A stretch of 64,000 bases of DNA from DASRIA01 sp963816975 (GTDB lineage: Bacteria; Actinomycetota; Thermoleophilia; Solirubrobacterales; JBBDJG01), in NCBI GenBank assembly GCA_963816975.1, contig CAWFMD010000003.1, forward strand, positions 186,001-250,000. The letters are read 5' to 3'. The stretch's first letter is position 1. Each line of letters starts with the position of its first letter. The position numbers were made by a program, and so were the translations under genes. Shown here one piece after another: positions 49,734-57,846 of the stretch. Under the pieces are notes generated by a model. The model worked only from the letters and a program-made list of their open reading frames with translations, had not been told where the DNA came from and did no database searches.

Positions 49734-50834
49734 CTACGGCTTGCAGATGCCCGCCGGTGTCTGCGTCGTCCCCTTGTTGCCCTTCCAGGTGTTGGCGGTG
49801 CCGGCGGTCTCCGCCCCGACCGAGTCGTCGTGACAATCGTGCTCGGCGTTGTTGAACGCCTTGTTGTCCTTGAACTCGTTGCCCTGCGAGTCGACGTCGG
49901 CGTACAGGCCGTCGAAGATCACGTTGTCGTGACTGTCGTTGTGCGAGATCTTGGACAGGTCGGTGTCGAACAACGAGATTCCGTCGTCGTTGTCGAAGAC
50001 GTCGTTGTCCTCGACCTTCACGAGGCCGGCTCCGGCGGAGAACACGAGCACTCCGGTGCCCGATCCGAAGGCCGGGTTGCCACCGAACTTGTTCTGGCTG
50101 ACCTCGTTCTTCTTCACCTCGCCGCCGGCGCCACGACTGATCTGCACGCCGTTCGGTGCGATGAACGGCTGCACCACGAGCGCCGCGAGGATCTGGTTCT
50201 TCTCGACCTTCGCGACGGAGCCGGCGTTGTCGACCACGACCCCACCCTTCTGGTACTCGTCGATCAGGTTGTACTTGACCTCGGCGGTCGAGACCGAGGC
50301 TTCGGCTTGCCGCCCGACCTGCACGGACAGCCCGTCCTGGCAGCCATACAGCGCGGGGTTGATGTCGCGGATCAAGGTGACGTGGTTGTCCTTGATCTTC
50401 GCGTCCAGCGAGTTGTCCACGAACACCCCTCGGTGGACGGCAGGGCCGGCCACGCAGCCGCCCGACGTGTACGGGCCGCTGATCACGAAGCCGGTGACCT
50501 CGACGTCGTCGGAGTCCCGGATCAGCACGAGCGCATTCGGCAGCGCCGTGGCGGGCGGGAACTGGATCGTGGCCTGGAGCGTGTTCTTGGCCTCGAGCTT
50601 GAGCTTGTCCTTGCTCTCGATCCGGACCTGCTCCGTGTAGGTGCCCGGGCAGACCTTGACCTTGTCCCCCGGAGCGGCGGCCGTCACCGCCGCCTGGATC
50701 GAGGTGAAGTCGGCTTTCGGGCACTCGGCCAGATTGTCGTCGACGAGGCGCTCGGCCGCTGTCGCGGGTCCGGCGTTCATCGCCACGATGCCGATCGCCA
50801 ACGCCATTACGGCGAGCGTCGCTCTGCTTCGCAT
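49734..50834 (-). CDS. Secreted right-handed beta-helix protein
   Basis: A 366-residue exported protein. The signal peptide MRSRATLAVMALAIGIVAM ends near AGPATAAE. A pectate-lyase/NosD-like parallel beta-helix follows, shown by repeated short turns with Asn/Asp-Asn stacks (IKDNHVTLI, VEKNQILAA, VKKNEVSQNKFGG, VEDNDVFDNDDGISL, ISHNDSHDN, FKDNKAF). Four Cys could form two disulfides. A polysaccharide substrate or adhesion role is likely, but catalytic residues cannot be assigned. ATG 50834 has AGGAG 5 bases upstream. Confidence 0.85.
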   Translation of the reverse strand: MRSRATLAVMALAIGIVAMNAGPATAAERLVDDNLAECPKADFTSIQAAVTAAAPGDKVKVCPGTYTEQVRIESKDKLKLEAKNTLQATIQFPPATALPNALVLIRDSDDVEVTGFVISGPYTSGGCVAGPAVHRGVFVDNSLDAKIKDNHVTLIRDINPALYGCQDGLSVQVGRQAEASVSTAEVKYNLIDEYQKGGVVVDNAGSVAKVEKNQILAALVVQPFIAPNGVQISRGAGGEVKKNEVSQNKFGGNPAFGSGTGVLVFSAGAGLVKVEDNDVFDNDDGISLFDTDLSKISHNDSHDNVIFDGLYADVDSQGNEFKDNKAFNNAEHDCHDDSVGAETAGTANTWKGNKGTTQTPAGICKP

Positions 50835-51083
50835 AGCTGCTCCTTTCGTCGGGGCGATCCCGTAGCACGTGGCGCGGGTCGCCCACATCCGTGGGCGCGT
50901 TGCCGGACATGGGGCGCCCGGCGCCCACCTACCCCCTGTCGAGCCGCGGCGCGCGCGGGGAGCCTCGTGCCACGGCGGCAGAGCGCGCCTATCCTACAGT
51001 CGCCCGGTGGCCCGGTGAAGACCACGCTCGGTGATCGCCGGCCCGCGCGCCCGCGCCCGCCCCGCTAGGGTTCCTCGGCCGCG

Positions 51084-52286
51084 ATGAGGTTCTACGAGTA
51101 CGAATCCCGGGAGATCGTCAAGCGCGCGGGGATCCCGGTCACCAAGTACGGCTTCGCCACGACGGCGGAGGAGGCGCGCGCGATTGCAGCGGACATCGGC
51201 GGGCCGACTGTGATCAAGTCCCAGGTGTTGACGGGCGGCCGCATGAAGGCGGGCGGTGTGAAGTTCGCCGACTCGCCCGACGAGGCCGCCGACCACGCCG
51301 CGGACATCCTGAAGCTCGAGATCAGCGGCCACATGCCGCGCGGCGTCCTGGTCGACCCGAAGGCGCAGCTCAAGCAGGAGTACTACGCCGGTGTCGTGTG
51401 GGACGGCGTCCGCAAGCAGCCGGTGATGCTGTTCAGCGACATGGGCGGCATCGACATCGAGGAGGTCAACGAGCAGCACCCCGATCGCGTCGGCCGCGCG
51501 CACCTTTCGAACCTGGTCGCGGCGCCCGACTTCCGCGCGAAGGAGGTGATCGCCCAGACCGGCGTGACGGGACGGCAGCTGACACGCGCGACGCCGATCC
51601 TGGCGCGGCTGGCACGCCTGTTCAGCGACTACGACATGACCCTGGCCGAGATCAATCCGCTGGGTGAGCTCGAGGACGGCAGCTTCGTCGCGCTCGACGC
51701 CCACATGGAGATGGAGAACGAGGCGCGGCCACGCCAGCAGGCGCTGTTGAAGGAGCTGGGCGTGGGCGGCGAGGAGACGCGTGAGGCGCGCGAGGCCACG
51801 CCGTTCGAGATCGCGGGCGAAGCGGTCGACGCGCTGGACCATCGCGGGGTGGCCGGCAACGTGACCGAGTTCGACGGGAACCTGGGCCTCGTGATCGGTG
51901 CCGGCGGCGGCAGCCTCACGCTGTTCGACGCAGTGCGCAAGTACGGCGGCAGGCCCGCGAACTACTGCGAGATCGGCGGGAACCCGTCCGTCGCCAAGGC
52001 CGCGGGGCTCGCGAAGCTGGTGCTCTCCAAGCCGGGCGTCGACAAGATCGCCGTGATGATGTCGATCGTGTCGAACACGCGAGTCGACATCGTCGCGCGC
52101 GGCGTCGTGAAGGCGTGTCTCGAGCTGGGCTACGACCCGGCCGAGAAGATCGCGATCTTCCGCATCCCCGGCGCCTGGGAGGACGAGGGCTTCAAGATCC
52201 TCGCGAAGTACGGCGTCGAGTACTGCGATCGTTCGGTGTCGATGCACGAGGCGGCGAAGCGCGCGGTGGAGAAGATCCCCGCATGA
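51084..52286 (+). CDS. SucC-like ATP-grasp acyl-CoA ligase beta subunit
   Basis: A 400-residue ATP-grasp subunit of an acyl-CoA synthetase (succinate- or malate-CoA ligase type). The N-terminus YEYESREIVKRAGIPVTKYG, VIKSQVLTGGRMKAGGVKF (nucleotide-binding loop) and LAEINPLGELEDGSFVALDAHMEME (metal-binding) are visible. The C-terminal flavodoxin-like part contains GAGGGSLTLFDA and NYCEIGGNPS. It differs from standard SucC throughout, so substrate is open: succinate, malate (given mcl upstream) or another diacid. First gene of a three-gene operon with 4-base overlaps. TAGGGT (51066-51071) lies 12 bases before ATG 51084. Confidence 0.85.
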   Translation: MRFYEYESREIVKRAGIPVTKYGFATTAEEARAIAADIGGPTVIKSQVLTGGRMKAGGVKFADSPDEAADHAADILKLEISGHMPRGVLVDPKAQLKQEYYAGVVWDGVRKQPVMLFSDMGGIDIEEVNEQHPDRVGRAHLSNLVAAPDFRAKEVIAQTGVTGRQLTRATPILARLARLFSDYDMTLAEINPLGELEDGSFVALDAHMEMENEARPRQQALLKELGVGGEETREAREATPFEIAGEAVDALDHRGVAGNVTEFDGNLGLVIGAGGGSLTLFDAVRKYGGRPANYCEIGGNPSVAKAAGLAKLVLSKPGVDKIAVMMSIVSNTRVDIVARGVVKACLELGYDPAEKIAIFRIPGAWEDEGFKILAKYGVEYCDRSVSMHEAAKRAVEKIPA

Positions 52287-53206
52287 GCATCCTGATCGAC
52301 GCGCACACCACGTTCATCGTGCAGGGCATCACGGGCCGCGAGGCGGTGAACCTCACACGGGAGTGCCTCGATTACGGCGCGGGCGCGAAGGTCGTGGGTG
52401 GCGTCACTCCCGGCCGCAAGGGCCGCGACGTCCACGGCGTGCCGGTGTTCGACACCGTCGAGCAGGCGGTCGCGCACCACGGCTCCCCGATCTACGGCTC
52501 TGTCGTGACCGTCCCCCCCGCCTTCACCAAGGACGCCGTGTTCGAAGCGCTCGAGCACGGCATCGAGCTGATCGTGATCGTGACGGAGCGCATTCCACGG
52601 CGGGACGTGGCCCAGATGGTCGAGCTCGCGGCGCAAAAGGATGCGCGCATCATCGGTCCCAACTGCCTCGGTGTGATCGTGCCCGACGTGGTCAAGATGG
52701 GCGGCATCGGCGGTCCGGCGAAGGACGCCGCCAAGGCCTACACACCGGGCTCGGTCGGCGTGATGTCGCGCAGCGGCGGCATGACCACCGAGATCTCGAG
52801 CACGCTGACCGCCGCCGGGCTGGGACAGTCCACCGCCGTGTCGATCGGCGGCGACGCGATCATCGGCTCGACCTACACCGAGCTGATGCCGTTGTTCGAG
52901 GCCGACGAGCAGACGCAGGCGATCGTGATCTACACCGAACCCGGTGGACGCATGGAGGCCGAGCTGGCGGAGTACGTGACCGCGAACGACAGCCGGCTGC
53001 CGATCGTCGCGTTCATGGCCGGGAAGTTCATGGACGAGATGCCCGGCATGAGCTTCGGCCACGCCGGCACGATCGTCGAGGGCAAGGCCGACACGGCCGG
53101 CGAGAAGATCGAGCGTCTGCGCGAGGCCGGCATCGCGGTGGCAGAGGAGATCGCCGAGATTCCCGGCCTCGTGATGGAGCGGCTGGGACAGGAGGTGGCC
53201 TCGTGA
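52283..53206 (+). CDS. SucD-like acyl-CoA ligase alpha subunit
   Basis: A 307-residue CoA-binding partner of the SucC-like protein. The Rossmann CoA site is IVQGITGREAVN with GGVTPGRKG. IGPNCLGVIVPD and VGVMSRSGGMTTEISSTL follow. The phosphorylated His lies in SFGHAGTIVEG. ATG 52283 overlaps the upstream stop (ATGA). The complete catalytic set suggests an active ADP-forming ligase. Confidence 0.88.
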   Translation: MSILIDAHTTFIVQGITGREAVNLTRECLDYGAGAKVVGGVTPGRKGRDVHGVPVFDTVEQAVAHHGSPIYGSVVTVPPAFTKDAVFEALEHGIELIVIVTERIPRRDVAQMVELAAQKDARIIGPNCLGVIVPDVVKMGGIGGPAKDAAKAYTPGSVGVMSRSGGMTTEISSTLTAAGLGQSTAVSIGGDAIIGSTYTELMPLFEADEQTQAIVIYTEPGGRMEAELAEYVTANDSRLPIVAFMAGKFMDEMPGMSFGHAGTIVEGKADTAGEKIERLREAGIAVAEEIAEIPGLVMERLGQEVAS

Positions 53207-53442
53207 GCGGCGCCACGACGCAGAGGTCGCTGTTCATCGACGTCGAGGTGGACGACCCGGCTGCGCGCGACGCCGAGATTGCGCAAAAGCTGACGGAGGT
53301 CTGCCCCGTCGACATCTTCGCGCAGGCTGACGACGGGACGCTGCGCATCGTCGCTGAGAACCTCGACGAGTGCGTGCTGTGCTACCTGTGCGTGGAGGCC
53401 GCGCCGCAGGGCACGGTGCGCGTGATCAAGCTCTACGAGTAG
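53203..53442 (+). CDS. Ferredoxin-like protein, FixX type
   Basis: A 79-residue protein with four Cys, arranged VCPVDIF near residue 36 and CVLCYLC near residues 60-66. This is the pattern of a single 4Fe-4S FixX/ETF-QO-type ferredoxin, although the CP motif precedes rather than follows the CxxCxxC. GTG 53203 overlaps the SucD-like stop by 4 bases (GTGA), so it is translated with the ligase subunits. Its partner enzyme is unknown; no electron-transfer flavoprotein or oxoacid oxidoreductase gene is adjacent. Confidence 0.75.
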   Translation: MSGATTQRSLFIDVEVDDPAARDAEIAQKLTEVCPVDIFAQADDGTLRIVAENLDECVLCYLCVEAAPQGTVRVIKLYE

Positions 53443-53474
53443 CGGAGTTCCTGAGGGCTGCCTCAGTCCTTCCG
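53443..53474 (+). terminator. Hairpin after the ferredoxin-like gene
   Basis: CTGAGG (53451-53456) and CCTCAG (53461-53466) pair around a 4-base loop. Outer CGGA and TCCG can extend the stem. It is placed directly after the operon's stop codon and followed by TCCTT. Confidence 0.45.
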
Positions 53475-53572
53475 TTCGTCCGGAGCGCAGCGGGACAGCA
53501 TGGGATCGATGAGTTGTGCTCGTCGCGCCGGTCTGGTCTGGCGGACCGCGCGCATGCAAAGGAGCTGAAAGC

Positions 53573-53623
53573 ATGGACACGGCGCTGACCGTCGTCGAGG
53601 TGCGCGCCGGCGTGAGGCTCTGA
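53573..53623 (+). CDS. Possible 16-residue leader peptide
   Basis: ATG 53573 has AAAGGAG 8 bases upstream, one of the best Shine-Dalgarno matches in the region. It opens a 17-codon frame ending TGA 53621-53623 with the composition MDTALTVVEVRAGVRL. It lies in the otherwise empty 279-base gap ahead of the CBS-methyltransferase gene. A leader or regulatory peptide is possible, but the sequence shows no attenuator. Confidence 0.3.
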   Translation: MDTALTVVEVRAGVRL

Positions 53624-53709
53624 CCGCAGACCCTCTGAAGGCACGCAGGAACGCCGGCAGATGATCGGCGCACCCGAGCACGCCGGCTTCCAAGCCGTGC
53701 CGCGCCGCG

Positions 53710-53715
53710 TAGCAT
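53710..53715 (+). promoter_or_regulatory. Leaderless promoter of the CBS-methyltransferase gene
   Basis: TAGCAT ends 6 bases before ATG 53722, and no Shine-Dalgarno is present. Confidence 0.5.
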
Positions 53716-53721
53716 CTGGGC

Positions 53722-54828
53722 ATGGCGGCGACTGACAGCTCCGTCCGCGACGCGATGAGCGCCGGATCGCCGCGAGTGCCCGCGCACACCAGCATGGCCG
53801 CGGCCGCCCATGTGCTGTGGGAGCGCAACTGGCTCCCGCTTCCCGTGCTGGACGACGACCAGCGATTGGTGGGCGTGCTGTCCGCGCACGACGTGGCCCG
53901 CGCGGTCGCCCAGCGCCGGGACCCCGAGCAGACGACGGTGCGCGAGATCGCCAGCACCGACCTGCCCACCCTCGGGCCCGACGCATCGCTGGAAGAGGCA
54001 GCGGCCACGCTCGAGCGCTCCGGCAGCGCCCTGCTGCTGGTCGTCGAGGACGCGAGGTTCCTCGGTGCGCTGACCCTGAGCGACCTCAAGGGCCACGAGC
54101 TGATCGCGTCGGAGCTGGGCGCGGCGGCCGCGGACGTGGTGCTGGAGGTGTCGGAGCGCGATCGGATGTATGGGGGCAGCTGGGGCGCATATGCCTTCGC
54201 CGGGGTGACGGCCCTTCAGTGCATCCGGGAGATGCTCGCCAAGTACGAGCGGCCGGCGCCCGCGCACATTCTCGACCTGCCCTGCGGCCACGGGCGCGAA
54301 CTGCGGTTCTTGAAGGTCGCCTTCCCGGCGGCACGGTTCACGGCATGCGACATCGACGAGGACGGCGTCGAGTTCTGCGCGCGGGTCTTCGATGCGGTGC
54401 CGGTCGTCTCGCGCGTGGACCCGGTGGAGGTCTCGTTCGACGAGCGGTTCGACCTGGCCTGGTGCGGGTCACTGTTCACCCACCTGTCGGCCGAGCGCTG
54501 GCCGGGCTTCCTCGACCTGTTCGCGCGGTCGCTGGCGCCGCACGGGCTGCTGCTCTTCAGCGCCAACGGATACCTGTCCGCGCCCGTGCTGCGCGACCTC
54601 GGCATGGACCCGCCCGCCGTCAAGCGGCTGCGAGAGGACTTCGAACGCTCGGACTTCGGTTACGTCGAGGTCGCGGACGGCACATGGGGCCTGTCCCTGG
54701 CTCGGCCGCGCTGGGTCAAGGCGCAGATCGAGCGCTCCCCGCTGAAGCTGCTGTCGTATGAGCGGTGGGCGTGGAAGCCGCCCTTTCCAGCGCAGGACGT
54801 GCTGGTCTGTACGCTGCCCGACCGGTGA
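53722..54828 (+). CDS. Fusion of tandem CBS domains and a SAM methyltransferase
   Basis: A 368-residue protein. Residues about 5-128 form two CBS motifs (VRDAMSAGSPRVP ... RLVGVLSAHDVARAV, then VREIASTDLPTLGPDASLEEAAATL ... FLGALTLSDLKGHELI), which usually bind adenine nucleotides or SAM. Residues about 150-340 form a class I methyltransferase with motif I ILDLPCGHGREL (183-194), an acidic strand end (CDIDEDG) and FDLAWCGSLFTHLS as motif IV-like. Fusion of a ligand sensor and a methyltransferase suggests allosteric control. The substrate is unknown; the methyltransferase part resembles small-molecule or glycan methylating enzymes. Confidence 0.8.
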   Translation: MAATDSSVRDAMSAGSPRVPAHTSMAAAAHVLWERNWLPLPVLDDDQRLVGVLSAHDVARAVAQRRDPEQTTVREIASTDLPTLGPDASLEEAAATLERSGSALLLVVEDARFLGALTLSDLKGHELIASELGAAAADVVLEVSERDRMYGGSWGAYAFAGVTALQCIREMLAKYERPAPAHILDLPCGHGRELRFLKVAFPAARFTACDIDEDGVEFCARVFDAVPVVSRVDPVEVSFDERFDLAWCGSLFTHLSAERWPGFLDLFARSLAPHGLLLFSANGYLSAPVLRDLGMDPPAVKRLREDFERSDFGYVEVADGTWGLSLARPRWVKAQIERSPLKLLSYERWAWKPPFPAQDVLVCTLPDR

Positions 54829-54852
54829 GCTCCCGGAGTCTCCGGCGGGAAA

Positions 54853-54858
54853 TAGCAT
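54853..54858 (+). promoter_or_regulatory. Leaderless promoter of acyl-CoA synthetase gene
   Basis: TAGCAT ends 7 bases before GTG 54866. Confidence 0.5.
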
Positions 54859-54865
54859 CCGGCCG

Positions 54866-56395
54866 GTGAGCGTCCCCGGCCCCTTCAACTTCACACGCGA
54901 CGTGGTCGGCCGACTTGCCCGCGAACGCCCGCGTGACGAGGCCCTGCGCACGATCGCGGCCGGCGGCGCGGTGCGCTCGTACACGTTTTCCGAGGTCGGA
55001 GCGCGCGCCTGCCGGGCGGGAGCGGGGCTCGCGGCGGCCGGAGTCGGCCGCGGGGATGTCGTGATGACGCTGATGGGCGCGCGCGCCGAGTGGGTGTTCG
55101 CGCTGCTCGGCGCGTGGCGGATCGGTGCCGTGGCGCTGCCCTGCTCCGAGCAGCTGCGTGCGAAGGACATCGCGCTGCGGGCGGGGCGCGCGCACCCGGC
55201 CCTCGTGCTGGCCGCCGGGGCCGACGTGCCCGAGCTGATCCGCGCCATGGCGGACGTCGAGCGCCCGGCGCGCTGGATCGACATCGACGCAGAGGGGCTG
55301 CCGGCGGCGGACGGCGACGTGGGCTTGACCGACACCGCAGCGTCGGACCCGGCGCTGATGATCTTCACGTCGGGCACGGCGGGCGCGCCGCGCGGCGTCC
55401 TGCACACGCAGGGATACCTGCGCGGCCAGGCGGTGCAGGCGCGGCACTGGCTCGGTGCGCGGGAAGGTGAGCTGTCATGGTGCACGGCCGCCACCGGCTG
55501 GTCCAAGTCGGCGCGCAACGCGTTCGTTGCGCCGTGGACGACGGGCGCCGCGTGCCTGCTGCACGACGCCCGGTTCGATCCCGACGAGCGGCTCGCGACG
55601 ATCGCTGACCAGGGCGTGACGGTCGTGTGCCAGTCGCCGACGGAATACCGCATGATCGCGAAGCGCGCGTCGCTCGGATCGGGCCGCCCGCCGTCCCTGC
55701 GCCGCCTCGTGTCCGCCGGTGAGCCGCTCAACCCGGAGGTGATGGAGGTCTTCCGGGCTGCGCTGGGGCTCGACATCCACGACGGCTACGGGCAGACCGA
55801 GACCGGCCAGCTGACGGGCATGCCGGCGGGCGAACGCGTACGACCCGGGTCGATGGGCAGACCGCTGCCGGGATTCGCGCTCGCCGTGCTCGGGGAGGAC
55901 GACCGGCCCTCACCGGAGGGGGAGCTGTGCCTCGACCCCGCGACCGTGCCGACCTTCTTCCGGGGCTATCTCGGTGAGCCGCCGGCGGGCGACGCACTCT
56001 GGCGGACCGGCGATCGGGTGCGCCGCGATTCCGAGGGCTTCCTGTGGTTCGAGGGCCGCCTCGACGACGTGATCCTGTCTGCCGGATACCGGATCGGACC
56101 GTTCGAGGTCGAGTCCGCGCTGGTGGAGCACCCGGCGGTCGCGGAGGCCGCGGCGGTGGCGGCGCCCGATGCCGAGCGCGGATCCATCGTCGAGGCCGTG
56201 GTGGTGCTGCAGCCGGGGCGCTGCGGGGACGACCGGCTGGCGCGGGAGCTACAGGACCACGTCAAGGCCGCCACCGCTCCGTACAAGTATCCGCGCATCG
56301 TGCGGTTCGTCGATGCCCTGCCGAAGACGGCGAGCGGGAAGATCAAGCGCGCCGAGCTGCGTCTGCGCGGCGACGGTTCGGAACCCGACCGCTAG
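54866..56395 (+). CDS. AMP-dependent acyl-CoA synthetase (medium-chain/benzoate type)
   Basis: A 509-residue ligase of the ANL superfamily. The P-loop FTSGTAGAPRG, the A5 segment DGYGQTETG, the hinge GRLDDVILSAGYRIGPFEVE and the C-terminal lysine motif KTASGKIKR are intact. The absence of the ACAS N-terminus and the size point to medium-chain or aromatic acids (MACS-like) rather than acetate. GTG 54866 follows a TAGCAT hexamer. The downstream aminotransferase has its own strong ribosome binding site. Confidence 0.85.
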   Translation: MSVPGPFNFTRDVVGRLARERPRDEALRTIAAGGAVRSYTFSEVGARACRAGAGLAAAGVGRGDVVMTLMGARAEWVFALLGAWRIGAVALPCSEQLRAKDIALRAGRAHPALVLAAGADVPELIRAMADVERPARWIDIDAEGLPAADGDVGLTDTAASDPALMIFTSGTAGAPRGVLHTQGYLRGQAVQARHWLGAREGELSWCTAATGWSKSARNAFVAPWTTGAACLLHDARFDPDERLATIADQGVTVVCQSPTEYRMIAKRASLGSGRPPSLRRLVSAGEPLNPEVMEVFRAALGLDIHDGYGQTETGQLTGMPAGERVRPGSMGRPLPGFALAVLGEDDRPSPEGELCLDPATVPTFFRGYLGEPPAGDALWRTGDRVRRDSEGFLWFEGRLDDVILSAGYRIGPFEVESALVEHPAVAEAAAVAAPDAERGSIVEAVVVLQPGRCGDDRLARELQDHVKAATAPYKYPRIVRFVDALPKTASGKIKRAELRLRGDGSEPDR

Positions 56396-56427
56396 GCTTG
56401 CAGGCCCAGGGGTCCAGTGGAGGTTCA

Positions 56428-57846
56428 ATGACCATCGAGAGCACAGACACCGTGCCCGCGCCGGAGATCGATCGCCGCCGGGTGGCCGAGCTGACGGCGC
56501 AGCAGCGCGAGATCTTCGCGCAGCGCACGCCGAGCTCGGGCGCGTACTTCGAGCGCGCGCGCAAGGTGATGCCGAAGGGCGTTCCCTCGTCGTTCCAGGA
56601 GAACGACCCCTGGCCCGTCTACATCGAGCGCGGCCAGGGCGCACAGGTCTGGGACGTGGACGGCAACGAGTACATCGACTTCCACAACGGCTTCGGCGTG
56701 ATGTGCATCGGCCACGCGAACCCGCGGGTGGTGGAGGCCGTCAAGCGGCGCGTCGAGCTGGGCACCCACTTCGCCGCGCCCACCGAAGGCTCGATCGCCG
56801 TGGCCGAGGAGCTGCGCCGCCGCTTCGGCCTGCCGCAATGGCGGTTCACCAACTCGGGCACCGAGTCCACGATGGATGCGATCCACATCGCACGCGGCGC
56901 GACCGGCCGCGACGTGATCTTGAAGATCGAAGGCTCATACCACGGGCACCACGACGCCGTGATGGTCTCGGTGTATCCGTCGCTCGAGGAGCTGGGCGAC
57001 CGTGACGATCCGGTCAGCGTCCCGTACGGCGCGGGATACCCGCGCGCGATCACGGAGCTGACGCGCTCGGTCCCCTTCAACGACGCGCGGGCGCTGGCGA
57101 GCGTGCTGGGGCGGCTCGAGGGCCGGGTGGCGGCGCTGATCATGGAGCCGGCGATGATGAACATCAACATCGTGCCGCCCGTCGACGGCTACCTGGAGGA
57201 CGTGCGGCGCCTCACTGCCGAGCACGACGTGAAGCTGATCTTCGACGAGGTCAAGACAGGCGCCACGATCTCCCCCGGCGGCGCCACGCAGCGCTTCGGC
57301 GTGACCCCCGACATCGTGACGCTCGCGAAGGCCAGCTGCGGTGGGCTGCCCGGCGGGGCGATCGGCATGACGGCCGAGCTGGCGGCGGTCATCGCGGACG
57401 GCACGGTGCACCAGTACGGCACCTTCAACGGCAACCCGCTGGTGATGGCAGCCGCCCAGGCGACGCTCACAGAGGTGCTCACCGACGCGGCATACGAGCA
57501 GCTCGCGGCCACCAACCAGCGTCTGCGCGCCGGCTGCGACGACGTGATCGCGCGCCACGGGCTGCCCTGCTACACGGTCGGCCTCGGCGCGAAGGGCTGC
57601 GTCGTGTTCTCCACCGAGCCGTTGCGCGAGTACCGCGACTACCTCACGAAGGTGGATGACGACCTGTCCACGCTCGCCTGGCTCTACCACATGAACCACG
57701 GGATCTTCATGACTCCGGGGGTCGAGGAGGAGTGGACGCTGTCGATCGCCCACACCGAGGAGCACGTGCAGCGTTACCTCGACGCCTTCGAGGCGTTTGC
57801 AGCCGACCTGATGGGAGACCAGGGCCAGATCGGGAACCGGGCCTAG
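56428..57846 (+). CDS. Class III aminotransferase (glutamate-1-semialdehyde aminomutase-like)
   Basis: A 472-residue PLP enzyme. The PLP-binding Lys lies in TLAKASCGGLPGG near residue 306. Supporting motifs are VDGNEYIDFHNGFGVMCIGHANP, TNSGTESTMDAIHIARG, SYHGHHDAV and FDEVKTGATI. Features fit the glutamate-1-semialdehyde 2,1-aminomutase branch. Still, hemL paralogues of this length with a 30-residue leader often act on other amines, and no haem genes are adjacent. GTGGAGG is about 5 bases before ATG 56428. Confidence 0.85.
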   Translation: MTIESTDTVPAPEIDRRRVAELTAQQREIFAQRTPSSGAYFERARKVMPKGVPSSFQENDPWPVYIERGQGAQVWDVDGNEYIDFHNGFGVMCIGHANPRVVEAVKRRVELGTHFAAPTEGSIAVAEELRRRFGLPQWRFTNSGTESTMDAIHIARGATGRDVILKIEGSYHGHHDAVMVSVYPSLEELGDRDDPVSVPYGAGYPRAITELTRSVPFNDARALASVLGRLEGRVAALIMEPAMMNINIVPPVDGYLEDVRRLTAEHDVKLIFDEVKTGATISPGGATQRFGVTPDIVTLAKASCGGLPGGAIGMTAELAAVIADGTVHQYGTFNGNPLVMAAAQATLTEVLTDAAYEQLAATNQRLRAGCDDVIARHGLPCYTVGLGAKGCVVFSTEPLREYRDYLTKVDDDLSTLAWLYHMNHGIFMTPGVEEEWTLSIAHTEEHVQRYLDAFEAFAADLMGDQGQIGNRA

